Below, piece after piece: positions 18,391 to 27,431 of a stretch of DNA of 64,000 nucleotides. Under the pieces are notes generated by a model. The model ran no database searches and was not told the DNA's origin. It saw nothing but the letters and a program-made list of their open reading frames with translations. Source of the stretch: Marinibactrum halimedae (lineage in GTDB: Bacteria > Pseudomonadota > Gammaproteobacteria > Pseudomonadales > Cellvibrionaceae); contig NZ_JAJQVM010000002.1 of assembly GCF_021234875.1 (NCBI RefSeq), positions 1-64,000 of the forward strand, read 5' to 3'. Every line of letters begins with the position of its first letter. The first letter of the stretch is position 1. Position numbers and translations under genes: made by a program.

Positions 18391-18653
18391 AACCCCTCGC
18401 AATAAGCCTTAAACGGAATAATCTCTTAAACGGATGAACTTTTAACTGATGAACTTTAAACTTAATCAACCACTGGCTGATGAATAAATATTACTGTTCG
18501 CAGATGAAACGCAACATCAAGATAGACAAGCTAATGCTCTGAAACTAATGATGAAGATGGTAATTTAAAACTGTTACTAAACGCTGGAAACAGGTGCTTT
18601 ATCTAAAACATCTAGTACTAAAACACCCAGCAGGTCTTAACACCCAGTAAGTC

Positions 18654-18667
18654 TTGATGATTATCAT
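18654..18667. promoter_or_regulatory. FNR/Anr-like box 1
   Basis: TTGATGATTATCAT matches the TTGAT-N4-ATCAA oxygen-regulator consensus at nine of ten fixed positions. It lies about 265 bases upstream of the MaoC-Pta start. Confidence 0.5.
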
Positions 18668-18692
18668 TATTACTGAATCATAGATCAATGAA

Positions 18693-18706
18693 TTGATGTA
18701 CCTCAA
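18693..18706. promoter_or_regulatory. FNR/Anr-like box 2
   Basis: TTGATGTACCTCAA matches TTGAT-N4-ATCAA at nine of ten positions and also fits the relaxed Anr pattern TTGAT-N5-TCAA. Two such sites within 55 bases, upstream of an acyl-phosphate/acetate-kinase operon, argue for control by oxygen. The distance to the start codon (about 300 bases) implies a long leader or additional promoter. Confidence 0.6.
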
Positions 18707-18947
18707 TTGGGGGAGGTTCTGGCGCGTATTACTTTTTAATTAAAAATGCCTTACTGATCCATGACAGACAAACATAGACAAAGCCTACGCTAATTATAGA
18801 AAGGCAGCACATGAAAAGTCTTACCTAATGGATAATAAGCCGCTTATTTTAAGTAACTGCCCCTAAACGACTCAAGCCTGGCTGAAACACAGAAAGGAAA
18901 ATAACAGAAAGCAAAATAGTAGGAGGTATTTGGTATCCAACATCTGG

Positions 18948-19508
18948 CTAGATCATTCGGGATAAGACTCGCTTACCACTGACCTCATGATGAACCACAG
19001 CAAGTAAATGTACCAAAATCAAAATCGCCAAAGATCGACAACTGTACTTATGTAATCCCGAAAATGCATCAGTGTAATGCCCCGGTAATGCATTCAGTGG
19101 AAGCTGATAAAGGTGAAATAAGGTAATCGGCTCGTCCATCATTAAAACGCCCGATAACAGCACCACTGCGGTCACAAGATATAAGACAACATGCGCAATA
19201 TGCGCCACAAACCGCTCATGGGCAGATAATTGATAATTTTCTGATGGGCTATGTGACAAGCGATAAACAATCCGTAAGATAAAGACCGGAATTAATACTG
19301 TCGTAATCGAAACGTTAAAAGCCGCAATCGCGTGAACTATTTGCTCACTTTGAATAAAGGAAAGAGAAAGACCCGAAACGGTTGCCCAAAGAATGACAAT
19401 CGCCGAAACCCAATGAAACAGTTTTGCCATAAAAGAATAACCATGAACCCGTAAGGCAGGCGCACGATGAATCGATCGCGACTTTGCGTCGTAAGAATAG
19501 GTATGCAT
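18948..19508 (-). CDS. Cytochrome b561-family membrane protein, copy 1
   Basis: The 186-residue protein has four membrane helices and belongs to the bacterial cytochrome b561/Ni-hydrogenase b-type group, which carries haem b and passes electrons to or from quinones. Candidate haem ligands are His in KLFHWVSAIVILWATVSG (helix 1), the SAHERFVAHIAHVVLYLVT helix and LVHLLAVVHHE (helix 4). It is clearly paralogous to the gene at 19899-20570 (shared SGLSLSFI/SGFSLSLI, AAFNVSITTVLIPVF). The start region RSIHRAPALRVHGYS is soluble. The two copies lie in the same orientation upstream of the low-oxygen operon. The redox partner is unknown. Confidence 0.82.
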   Translation of the reverse strand: MHTYSYDAKSRSIHRAPALRVHGYSFMAKLFHWVSAIVILWATVSGLSLSFIQSEQIVHAIAAFNVSITTVLIPVFILRIVYRLSHSPSENYQLSAHERFVAHIAHVVLYLVTAVVLLSGVLMMDEPITLFHLYQLPLNALPGHYTDAFSGLHKYSCRSLAILILVHLLAVVHHEVSGKRVLSRMI

Positions 19509-19898
19509 GGAACTCTCTTTACATCTAGTGGCGTTTTTTTGAACGGCTATTTCAACAAACTATTTCAACAAACTATTGCAACAACCCGAAACAAACAACA
19601 GTAAAACACGAACGTCTTAGGCATATAGTCTTAAGTCATTCTGTGTAGATCTCGATTATTTGCTATTAGGCTCTATTTGTCACACGATCCAAAGGGTTAA
19701 GTTCAGATAACCTGTGGAAATGAGCGGCACTCTGTAAAATACGCAGGTATTGCGTCACAAACCACACCATGCCATAAACTACCGACGTGCCACAACCTTA
19801 CACCAAACTTAGAATGTCCCGTTGATCTTATTGGAGTCCTTGTGGATAACATTAAGGATTTTTGTTTTCTACCGAACAACATCAATAATACAAAACGG
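19509..19898. other. Intergenic region between the b561 paralogues
   Basis: No supported gene in 390 bases. It contains a 13-base tandem repeat (CTATTTCAACAAA type, three units, 19547-19585) just upstream of the b561 copy 1 start. Confidence 0.5.
19547..19585. repeat. 13-base tandem repeat, three units
   Basis: CTATTTCAACAAA occurs twice exactly and a third time as CTATTGCAACAAC, with no spacer. Confidence 0.85.
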
Positions 19899-20570
19899 CT
19901 ACACCATTCGTTTTAACACACACCGCCCCTGCCTACGATGCCATATCACTGCCAAAACATGCACAATAATCAGCCCAGCCAATGCCCGACAGGCATGAGA
20001 ATGAAAAACTTCGTACTGTTCTGCAAGATGAGAGTCAGTAATCACATTGGGTATTTGAAACACGTAAAAAACCTCAATGGGCGACTGCATCATCAATACC
20101 CCTGTCACCAGCACAATTGATGATAAAACATACAGACCTATATGACCTAGGTGGGCCATTTTCTTTTCACTTTTTGAAACGCCAGGGTGTTCAGCAGGGT
20201 ATTCACCACATAATTGCAATTTAATTCTGTATACAATACGTGCAAAAAATACCGGAATCAGTACCGTTGTAATGGAAACATTAAATGCACCAATAGCATG
20301 TTTAATGGATTCATCACTGATGAGAGAAAGAGAGAACCCCGAAATAGAGGCCCATATAATCACAACCGCCGAGATCCAATGAAATATTTTTGCCGGTAAA
20401 GGATAAGACTGAGGTGAAACGGACTGAGATGAATCAGATGGTAACTGCTTTTCATCACTCTCAATAAAGATAATATCGTTGCTGGAAGAACCACCGAGCT
20501 CATAGCGCCCGGCATTAGCATCGGTAGTGGAATGAGGCGGAATGAGGGTATCTGTAAAATCGATAAACAT
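19899..20570 (-). CDS. Cytochrome b561-family membrane protein, copy 2
   Basis: This 223-residue paralogue of the 18948-19508 protein has the same four-helix core: AKIFHWISAVVIIWASISGFSLSLI, IGAFNVSITTVLIPVFFARIVYRI, KKMAHLGHIGLYVLSSIVLVTGVLMM and ACRALAGLIIVHVLAVIWHRRQG, with His residues placed as haem b ligands. It differs by a longer soluble N-terminus of about 60 residues. It should be an inner-membrane electron carrier. Each copy has its own upstream gap, so separate promoters are likely. The tandem copies have diverged substantially, which suggests distinct partners rather than recent amplification. Confidence 0.82.
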   Translation of the reverse strand: MFIDFTDTLIPPHSTTDANAGRYELGGSSSNDIIFIESDEKQLPSDSSQSVSPQSYPLPAKIFHWISAVVIIWASISGFSLSLISDESIKHAIGAFNVSITTVLIPVFFARIVYRIKLQLCGEYPAEHPGVSKSEKKMAHLGHIGLYVLSSIVLVTGVLMMQSPIEVFYVFQIPNVITDSHLAEQYEVFHSHACRALAGLIIVHVLAVIWHRRQGRCVLKRMV

Positions 20571-21007
20571 ATAAAGCTCCTTTTTATACTGAAAATATCC
20601 TTAAAAAGCACAGAAAATACGCACAGAAACGGCACCATAAATACTAAAACCAAACTGACTGTATATTTTCTATTGGCTTACTGGTGAGTATAAAAAGTCG
20701 TTTTTTATAGAGCAATTATAAAATATATATAAATCCTTAGATCTTATTGTAATGAACAAATTTTGGTGACAGATCGCCATCTTCCCGCACCATACAATAC
20801 TGCCAGTCTCCATAGTGCCGAACCACGCATCAGCTTCTACCACTTATCAGCTTCTACCACCTGTCAGCTTCTACACCCTATACAACATAGTTGTCCAGTT
20901 TTCGGTTGCAGGTAATTCTTCTGCACGATAGCGTTGAAGGCAGTCGCGTTAAATACCATTCTTATGCGTATACGCACATATACTTCGCTTTCGAGAAAGG
21001 ATTAACA
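20571..21007. other. Divergent promoter region b561 copy 2 / ada
   Basis: These 437 bases hold no supported gene. A 17-base tandem repeat (ATCAGCTTCTACCACTT type) lies at 20829-20875. An in-frame extension of ada to 20891 has no ribosome-binding site. No clear Ada box was found. Confidence 0.5.
20829..20875. repeat. 17-base tandem repeat, about 2.7 units
   Basis: ATCAGCTTCTACCACTT is followed directly by ATCAGCTTCTACCACCT and a partial third unit GTCAGCTTCTAC. Confidence 0.85.
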
Positions 21008-22063
21008 ATGCAAATAACTGATCCAAAACAATGCGATAAATACTATCAAGCGTTAGTAAACCGAGATGCCAGTTATCAAGGCAGCTTCTATGTTGGTGTC
21101 AAAACCACCTCTATTTTTTGTATCTCCACTTGTCGAGCACGCAAACCGAAACGTGAAAATGTCATTTTTTTTACAAGAATCAAAGATGCGATGGCAGCCG
21201 GGTTTCGCGCCTGTAAAGTGTGCCAGCCCACTCTTAATGGCCAAATTACGCCAGAACCCATTCGTACTGCGTTAGAAATGGTGAAGGCCAACCCTAAAAC
21301 AAAAATTAAAGATCAAGACCTCAGAGAAGCAGGCATTACACCCGAAACGGTTCGGCGATGGTTTAATAAACATTACGGTATGACCTACCAATGCTTTCAG
21401 CGCATGTATAGAATCAACCATGCTTTAGAAGAATTAAATAACGGAGAATCCGCCACCCATAGCGCACTGGGAGCAGGTTACGATTCTCTCAGTGGATTTG
21501 GATATACTTTTAAAAAAATGATGGGCAACTCACCAACGCAATCTCATACCCATGTGCTGCACATGGACAGGCTCGAAACCCCTTTAGGGCCAATGTTTGC
21601 CTGCGCCAGCAAAGAGGGTCTGTGTTTACTGGAATTTGTCGAGAGGAAAATGCTGGAAACGGAATTGACCGATTTACAACGGCGTCTAAAGGCCCGCATT
21701 ATTACCGGACACAACCCTTATATTGACCATATTAAAAAAGAATTAACAGAATACTTTGCAGGTAGCCGCACTCACTTTACCGTTCCCCTTCATACTCCCG
21801 GAACGGAGTTTCAACAAACCGTTTGGCAAGCACTGCAGGCCATTCCTTATGGACATACAGCCAGTTATCAACAACAAGCGATTTCCATCGGGAAGCCCAA
21901 AGCCGTAAGAGCCGTTGCTTCAGCCAATGGCATGAATCGTATCGCAATTGTGATTCCCTGCCACCGAGTCATTGGAAAAGATGGTAGCCTCACAGGATAC
22001 GCCGGCGGTTTAGAACGTAAACGCTGGCTGCTCGATCATGAAGCTAACTATGACAAAAGGTGA
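21008..22063 (+). CDS. ada: Ada: methylation-responsive activator and DNA repair methyltransferase
   Basis: The ATG at 21008 follows AAAGGATTAACA; the 351-residue product then has family length. The N-terminal zinc domain has Cys38, Cys42, Cys69 and Cys72, the same numbers as in Escherichia coli Ada, where Cys38 takes methyl groups from phosphotriesters. An AraC-type helix-turn-helix part spans about 82-180. The C-terminal O6-methylguanine transferase domain has IPCHRVIG with acceptor Cys318 and GYAGGLERKRWLL. The protein repairs alkylated DNA and, once methylated, switches on its own operon. The first motif reads FCISTCRARKP rather than the common YCRPSCPSR form. A MOSC gene follows three bases later, surely cotranscribed. 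Confidence 0.95.
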   Translation: MQITDPKQCDKYYQALVNRDASYQGSFYVGVKTTSIFCISTCRARKPKRENVIFFTRIKDAMAAGFRACKVCQPTLNGQITPEPIRTALEMVKANPKTKIKDQDLREAGITPETVRRWFNKHYGMTYQCFQRMYRINHALEELNNGESATHSALGAGYDSLSGFGYTFKKMMGNSPTQSHTHVLHMDRLETPLGPMFACASKEGLCLLEFVERKMLETELTDLQRRLKARIITGHNPYIDHIKKELTEYFAGSRTHFTVPLHTPGTEFQQTVWQALQAIPYGHTASYQQQAISIGKPKAVRAVASANGMNRIAIVIPCHRVIGKDGSLTGYAGGLERKRWLLDHEANYDKR

Positions 22064-22066
22064 ACT

Positions 22067-22552
22067 ATGCTGGATGCGTTAAAAAAGGTATTTAATACCT
22101 CGGCCATAACCCTAAAAGGCATTGCGACACGAGAGGAACATCTTGGCCCAATGCAAACCCACGAAGCTATTCACATCCGTGTTGAAACAGGCGTTGGCAA
22201 TGATTTACGCGGCAAACCGGGTAAACGACAAGTCACCGTATTAAGCGAAGAAAGCTGGCAAGCGGCCTGTGATACGATTGAGCAAACGCCCAGCACTTTA
22301 CCTTGGACAACCCGCCGTGCCAATTTACTGGTCAGCGGTATTACCTTTGGCCCAGAAGACGTAGGCAGCCGCCTTATTCTAGGTAAAGCTGTTTTAGAAA
22401 TCACCCGCGAAACCGACCCTTGTCACTTTATGGAAAAAGCGCAACCGGGGTTAAAACATGCTCTCAAACCCGAATGGCGAGGCGGTGTCTGTTGTCGAGT
22501 ACTTCAAGGTGGAGAAGTGAGCTTGGGCGATTCAATCAAAATTGAACGCTAG
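22067..22552 (+). CDS. MOSC domain protein
   Basis: The 161-residue protein is a stand-alone MOSC domain, the beta-barrel fold of molybdenum-cofactor sulfurases and YiiM-type proteins. Visible marks are VETGVGNDLRGKPGKRQVTVLSEESW, RRANLLVSGITF, GSRLILGKAVLEITRETDPCHFME with a candidate catalytic Cys, and RGGVCCRVLQGGEVSLGDSI. It starts three bases after the ada stop. MOSC proteins act on N-hydroxylated or sulfur-bearing substrates or bind molybdenum cofactor. Linkage to ada hints at a role in clearing base analogues or alkylation damage products, which is inference only. Confidence 0.88.
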   Translation: MLDALKKVFNTSAITLKGIATREEHLGPMQTHEAIHIRVETGVGNDLRGKPGKRQVTVLSEESWQAACDTIEQTPSTLPWTTRRANLLVSGITFGPEDVGSRLILGKAVLEITRETDPCHFMEKAQPGLKHALKPEWRGGVCCRVLQGGEVSLGDSIKIER

Positions 22553-22597
22553 TCCGTCCTGATCGTCGAGTAATTCCAATAAAGCAATAAAAACCAA

Positions 22598-22627
22598 AAT
22601 CGGCACTACTTTTAAGCAGTGCCGATT
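22598..22627. terminator. Hairpin between convergent genes
   Basis: AATCGGCACT, ten-base loop, AGTGCCGATT. On the minus strand it is followed by a T-rich tail (TTTGGTTTTTATT), so it best serves the VWA gene; it may also stop ada-MOSC transcripts. Confidence 0.75.
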
Positions 22628-22654
22628 CTCAGTGGCTTATTTTTATCAAAGCCT

Positions 22655-24967
22655 TTATAGGTCGCTGGCCACTTTCGCTTTACGAATCAACTGTACAAAC
22701 TCAGTACGATAACCATATTCATCAGGGCCTTTGTTGGCTTGCGCTAGGGCTAACGCATCATCATAGGTCCAACTCCCGGTGTATTGCCCACCTCGAAGTA
22801 ATTCAGAGAACCCGGCAACAGCGGTGGCAAAATTATTTTCTCTCACAGTGTCACCCGAAGATTCAGTATTTTTACTTGGAATAGGCGCACTGATTAATTG
22901 AGAAGTGTCGGAGTCAGGCAGCTTATAGCGAATTTTTAAAAAGGCATACTCATTGGCATTGCCGCTTTCAGCCACGGCAGAGGCCGAATTATTCCCATAA
23001 CGATTTTCATCAATTAAGGCGGAATTTGAGCCTTTCGGGGTAATCTCATAAATGGCCGTTACCGAATGACCAGCGCCAAGGTCCCCCGCATCAACTTTGT
23101 CATTATTAAAATCTTCACGATTCAGCTGGCGAGTTTCGTATCCAATCAGGCGATATTCTTCCACTGTCGACGGATTAAATTCGACTTGTAATTTTACATC
23201 TTTCGCAATAGGAAATAACGTGGAAGTGGATTGGTGCACTAACACTTTTTGCGCTTCACTGAGTGTATCAATATAAGCCGCCACACCATTGCCATTTTGC
23301 GCTAACGATTGCATCAGATTATCGTGATAGTTGCCTTGGCCAAAGCCTAAGACAGAAAGAAAAATACCCGCTTTACGCTTGCGCTCAACAAAACCTTTCA
23401 ACTCTTCATGATTGGTGATGCCAATATTAAAATCACCGTCTGTAGCGAGAATAATTCGGTTGACCGCTTCCGCTTTATACTGGCTCTCTGCCAACTGATA
23501 AGCAAGCTGAATGCCCTCAGCCCCAGCGGTTGACCCACCCGCCTTTAATTGATTCATGGCATTAATAATTTTCTGCTTTTCCTTGACGAGCGTCGGCTCC
23601 AATACCGCACCAGCAGCTCCGGCATACACCGCAATGGCGACGGTATCGTCGGGGTGCAATTGGCTCAACAACAATTCCATGGACTGCTTTACCAAGGGCA
23701 ATTTATCCGGCGCATTCATCGAGCCTGACACATCCAGTAAAAAAACTAAGTTCGTACGCGGCTTTGTTTGCGGAGCCAAATCATACCCTTTAATACCAAT
23801 ATGAATTAATTTGTTACCCGTACGCCAAGGGGAATCACTGACAGAAATGGTGGGCAAAAAAGGCTTATCTGCACGAGAAGGAACAGGGTATTGATAATCA
23901 AAATAATTCATCAACTCTTCTGTACGGACAGCATTTTTTTGCGGCAACACGCCCCGATTTAATTGTCGACGAATAAAACTGTAGGCAGCGGTATCCACAT
24001 CAGCAGAAAATGTCGACACCGGTTCTTCCGATACTTTTTTAACGGGGCTCGTAACGATAGATTCAAATTCATCCTCACCCACCACTCCTGGAGAGGGCGC
24101 GGGTAAATCAATCGGCTTGGGCAATGGCCTAATGTTTGACACGGCATCAGACGCTACTGCCAACTTAGCGCGCGCATTCATTTTAGTTGCCGCCACGCTG
24201 CCACCATTGGGCGCAAACGACTGTACTGAAGGAGACAAAGCGCTCTCAACTTTGCTCACTGATGGACTGGTAGCAGATGGGCTGGTGCTGATATTTAGTT
24301 TACTGGGCGCACTGATCTCAGAAGCCCCATCCTGAAGCTCAGATATAGGTTTAGCTGTTGGCTCTTGACCTGTTGCCTCAGAGACAATCACTACTTCCTC
24401 AAGCTGTGGTGCGGGTTCATCAACAACCACTAAATCTTTCTCGATGTTTTCTTCTGTGCTCGCTATCTCCTTATCCACTTCACTAGGAGAAGTAGTGGTT
24501 TGCCCGGCGCCTTCTTGACCATTCGTGCCTTCTTGACCATTCGTGCCTTCTTGACCATTAAGGGAAGGCGGACTCACCCGAGACGGTAGTGTTTCCGACG
24601 ACGGATCTTTTTCAGGCAAAATAACAAAAACAAACAACGAGGCGGCACACGCAACCACCACACCTTTCCACACGGCCGGCATTTTCATAAACGCTCCTTC
24701 TGAATCTGAGTGAATGTGTTTCTTTTCACTAAGACGGGAGACCGATTCAGATCCTTGGGCATGAATAGCCTTTTTTTCATCAGAAAGAGAAGAAGATTCT
24801 TTTACCCTGCCCTCATCCTGTGAGGAGCCCTGTTCAGAAGACGATTGAAGATGCTGGCCATGCTTGCGAGCAAACGCCTGTTGTGCGGCTTCCAAGGCAC
24901 GTTGTTTTGCCTCCAAACTTGGTTCCGGGGTTTTACGATAAGCCGCTGCTATTTTTTCATCACTCAT
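22655..24967 (-). CDS. VWA-domain membrane protein (YfbK-like, DUF3520)
   Basis: The 770-residue product begins with a short soluble part like those of anti-sigma-linked proteins (ALEAAQQAFARKHGQ). One membrane helix (VWKGVVVACAASLFVFVILP, near 97-116) follows, then a long Pro/Ser/Glu-rich linker with a GQEGTN repeat. Next come a YfbK-type domain (STFSADVDTAAYSFIRRQLNRG) and a von Willebrand A domain with intact MIDAS (DVSGSM). The C-terminal part (ASDL end, YGYRTEFVQLIRKA) fits DUF3520. Its start overlaps the stop of the ECF sigma gene (ATGA). This sigma-VWA pairing suggests the protein senses or tethers something at the envelope and may restrain the sigma factor; that last point is inference. 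Confidence 0.85.
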   Translation of the reverse strand: MSDEKIAAAYRKTPEPSLEAKQRALEAAQQAFARKHGQHLQSSSEQGSSQDEGRVKESSSLSDEKKAIHAQGSESVSRLSEKKHIHSDSEGAFMKMPAVWKGVVVACAASLFVFVILPEKDPSSETLPSRVSPPSLNGQEGTNGQEGTNGQEGAGQTTTSPSEVDKEIASTEENIEKDLVVVDEPAPQLEEVVIVSEATGQEPTAKPISELQDGASEISAPSKLNISTSPSATSPSVSKVESALSPSVQSFAPNGGSVAATKMNARAKLAVASDAVSNIRPLPKPIDLPAPSPGVVGEDEFESIVTSPVKKVSEEPVSTFSADVDTAAYSFIRRQLNRGVLPQKNAVRTEELMNYFDYQYPVPSRADKPFLPTISVSDSPWRTGNKLIHIGIKGYDLAPQTKPRTNLVFLLDVSGSMNAPDKLPLVKQSMELLLSQLHPDDTVAIAVYAGAAGAVLEPTLVKEKQKIINAMNQLKAGGSTAGAEGIQLAYQLAESQYKAEAVNRIILATDGDFNIGITNHEELKGFVERKRKAGIFLSVLGFGQGNYHDNLMQSLAQNGNGVAAYIDTLSEAQKVLVHQSTSTLFPIAKDVKLQVEFNPSTVEEYRLIGYETRQLNREDFNNDKVDAGDLGAGHSVTAIYEITPKGSNSALIDENRYGNNSASAVAESGNANEYAFLKIRYKLPDSDTSQLISAPIPSKNTESSGDTVRENNFATAVAGFSELLRGGQYTGSWTYDDALALAQANKGPDEYGYRTEFVQLIRKAKVASDL
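24510..24559 (-). repeat. 18-base tandem repeat in coding sequence
   Basis: CCTTCTTGACCATTCGTG occurs twice exactly plus 14 bases of a third copy. It encodes the GQEGTN hexapeptide series in the linker of the VWA protein. Confidence 0.9.
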
Positions 24968-25521
24968 ACCGACAATACCCCCATCGCTTTTACCCGTTTA
25001 CGAACTTCATGAATACGCCATGATACGGTCGTCTCTTTTACCTCTAAAATTTGAGCGGCTTCAAAATGGGTAAAACCTTCACCAAAGACCAGCAATACGG
25101 TCTCTTTAAAGCCAGACCCCATGGAATCCATTAACGTTAAGAGTTGCATCAGTGTAACAACCGCCTCCCCATGACTTTCACCTCCAATTAATGAAGGTTC
25201 TTCAGCATGACCCTCACCTAAGTGGCAGTCTGACGAGTTGAGTCGATGCTTATCATGTTTGCGTTGCCAATCGATCGCACAATTGACCACAACTCGATAC
25301 AGCCACGTCGTAAACGCAGAATCAAATCGAAATTGCTCAAGAGAGTCAGCAAGCTTAATACACACCTGTTGTGTAATATCTTCTGCTGTTGCCACCTCTC
25401 CACAAAAACGGAAAGCACAGGCATAAATACGATCATAATGCGCCACCAGTAAATCATTGAAGGCGGTTGCATCACCTTCTTGAGCGGCCCTGATCAAGGA
25501 GTCAACCACTGTATTATCCAT
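24964..25521 (-). CDS. ECF-type RNA polymerase sigma factor
   Basis: I place the start at 25521 (MDNTVVDSLIRAAQEGD), giving 185 residues; the open frame extends to 25656 but that part has no sigma features. Region 2 is seen in AFNDLLVAHYDRIYACAFRFCG, ATAEDITQQVCIKL and FDSAFTTWLYRVVVNCAIDWQRKH. Region 4 is seen in FKETVLLVFGEGFTHFEAAQILEVKETTVSWRIHEVRKRVK. It directs RNA polymerase to an alternative promoter set. The stop overlaps the VWA gene start by four bases, so the two are translationally coupled and probably one regulatory unit. No classical anti-sigma zinc motif is present in the partner. Confidence 0.88.
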   Translation of the reverse strand: MDNTVVDSLIRAAQEGDATAFNDLLVAHYDRIYACAFRFCGEVATAEDITQQVCIKLADSLEQFRFDSAFTTWLYRVVVNCAIDWQRKHDKHRLNSSDCHLGEGHAEEPSLIGGESHGEAVVTLMQLLTLMDSMGSGFKETVLLVFGEGFTHFEAAQILEVKETTVSWRIHEVRKRVKAMGVLSV

Positions 25522-25803
25522 ATCATTTGATCTTTTTAGGTTTGACGAACCTACAGGTAAAATCCTTGGATAAGAGAGGAAATTAGGCGTTGAAAACCTC
25601 GCTTCACTCTCTTTATGTGTACCACACCAGGCAATAAACAACTTCGCAAGTAACATACCAGCATTAGTTTATCAGCGTTAAAACGCCTAGTTAATCATAA
25701 CGAAGTTTATGAAAGGAGAAAAACAGCGGTTTTAAAAGAGAACCTATGAGCCCATATAGCAGACTTCATCTTCGGAGGTACTCAACAAAACAAAATAAGT
25801 ATT

Positions 25804-27354
25804 TCACACTTGGGTGATAAAGGAATGGGATGTCCGACTCATTTGCTGGGCAAGTGTATCAATATGCTGAGAGAGTGATCGAGTCTCTTCTGCCGCAGAT
25901 ACAACGGATGCATTCACATTTTTAATTTGCTGAAGATCGTCTGTGAGTTTTTGAGATACGGTATTTTGATGACTGATGTTTTCAGCAATCTTGCCGCTCA
26001 TGGTCGAGATTTCCTCAATTCCTTCGACTACGCCTGTCAGTAAATGCTGACTTTCTGTGGCACTTTGAATAACTTCATCACTCATTTGCTTACCGGCTAA
26101 CATTTTATTTTCAACCAGCTCAGAAGAATGGCGAAGTGTCTCAATTACCGACTCAATTTCTGCCGTCGTGGTTTGTGTCCGTTGAGCCAATGAACGTACC
26201 TCATCAGCAACCACAGCAAAACCTCGCCCTTGCTCACCCGCTCGGGCCGCCTCAATAGCCGCATTTAATGCCAACAAATTGGTTTGCTCCGCGATGCTGT
26301 AAATGACATTCATCGTGTTTTCTACCGAGCGCGTTCCCTCTACTAACTTCATCACCACGTTTTGAATATCATCAATAGAACGCCCAAAGTTATCCAATGC
26401 CTGCACGGTGGATTTCATTTTTGAATCACTGACTTCCACTTTATGCTTTGCCTCACCAGCAGAGACGGCCATGTCCGATGTAAACTGGTTAATTTCGGAC
26501 AAATCATTGTTATATTGAGCAATAACATTAGCGGAGTATTCAATATACTCACCTTGTTTTGTTAATTGATCTGACGCTTCGTGAGCATTTTTATTACTGC
26601 TTTCAACCACCTCAGTTAAATCTTTACTGGCACTTTGTGTAGTCGCAATAGACTCAGATAACATATCAAACAAGGAATTTAGAGATTTTACAAACTCACG
26701 ATCATCAACGTTTTTTGCCTTAACTCCCAAACGTAATGATAGATCTTTATTTGTCGCAATTTCATATACGGTTGCTCGCAAGTGACAAGCCACAATATAT
26801 TGTTCGTGCAAGCGGTAACATACAAAAACCAAAATGGCGGATTCCATTACCACAAACAGAGCGTGAACAAAGAAAGTTTCCCAGTCACAGGTAACCCCAT
26901 AGGCGATAAACGAAATTCCCGCCACAGAGGCACCGCTTAACTGCAGCGGCACACTCACCAAATGATGGAGCGCAATAACTCCAGCACTGACCACAACAGG
27001 CCGCCAATCGCGCCATAAGACCATAGCCGCCAGAGAAGCAAAAATATGAAAGTGCATTTCCAGTCGTCCCATTTGCTGGAAAATAAACACCATGGACATC
27101 ACCATAAAGGAAGCTGAAATGGCACATCGGCTGGCCAGAGATCCTGGCGCACCAAAATACACTAAAGCGCTGCCAATGACGGCTAATGTTGCCGGCACTG
27201 AACCCACCAAATGGGTTCCATATCCCCAAGGCACAATAAAATAAACAAACGGTAAATGCATTGCCAATACTGCGAGCATAATTTTATCGGTCGCAATGGT
27301 ATCTCGCAGCTGAATCTCTTTCGTCTTTTCTGCTAGCACTGTTGACTTTGTCAT
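25804..27354 (-). CDS. Methyl-accepting chemotaxis protein with polytopic N-terminal sensor
   Basis: The 516-residue receptor lacks the usual periplasmic loop. Instead residues about 25-190 form some six membrane helices, with histidines clustered in [13 protein letters not shown] (His101, His103), [10 protein letters not shown] (His130, His131) and FFVHALF (His164), which could bind a metal or haem. The cytoplasmic part has the strictly conserved hairpin [35 protein letters not shown]. No C-terminal NWETF-like tether is seen. It should pass a signal from membrane-bound or small diffusible molecules to CheA/CheW. It lies between the sigma-VWA pair and a SCO gene, in the same orientation but with separate spacing. 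Confidence 0.88.
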   Translation of the reverse strand: MTKSTVLAEKTKEIQLRDTIATDKIMLAVLAMHLPFVYFIVPWGYGTHLVGSVPATLAVIGSALVYFGAPGSLASRCAISASFMVMSMVFIFQQMGRLEMHFHIFASLAAMVLWRDWRPVVVSAGVIALHHLVSVPLQLSGASVAGISFIAYGVTCDWETFFVHALFVVMESAILVFVCYRLHEQYIVACHLRATVYEIATNKDLSLRLGVKAKNVDDREFVKSLNSLFDMLSESIATTQSASKDLTEVVESSNKNAHEASDQLTKQGEYIEYSANVIAQYNNDLSEINQFTSDMAVSAGEAKHKVEVSDSKMKSTVQALDNFGRSIDDIQNVVMKLVEGTRSVENTMNVIYSIAEQTNLLALNAAIEAARAGEQGRGFAVVADEVRSLAQRTQTTTAEIESVIETLRHSSELVENKMLAGKQMSDEVIQSATESQHLLTGVVEGIEEISTMSGKIAENISHQNTVSQKLTDDLQQIKNVNASVVSAAEETRSLSQHIDTLAQQMSRTSHSFITQV

Positions 27355-27431
27355 TTTTCTTTCACTCTTTTACCACTTTTTATATAGGTTATGCACACTT
27401 CAATTTTTACGTACCTATTTACATACGCTCT

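Larger units (their letters stand above)
18403..18947. other. Upstream control region of the MaoC-Pta operon
   Basis: These 545 bases hold no gene. They contain two FNR/Anr-like palindromes (18654-18667 and 18693-18706) and several short near-repeats such as CTTAAACGGAT and AACACCCAG. The gene on the other side (cytochrome b561) ends here, so any promoter serves the minus-strand operon. Confidence 0.6.

Noticed and set aside
19703-19885. Minus-strand 60-codon frame between the b561 genes
   Set aside because: No start signal or motif, composition like spacer DNA.
20891-21007. 39-residue N-terminal extension of Ada
   Set aside because: The ATG at 21008 has a good ribosome-binding site and gives cysteine numbering identical to Escherichia coli Ada.
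22067-22552. Molybdenum cofactor sulfurase
   Set aside because: The protein is a lone MOSC domain of 161 residues without the aminotransferase-like part of true sulfurases.
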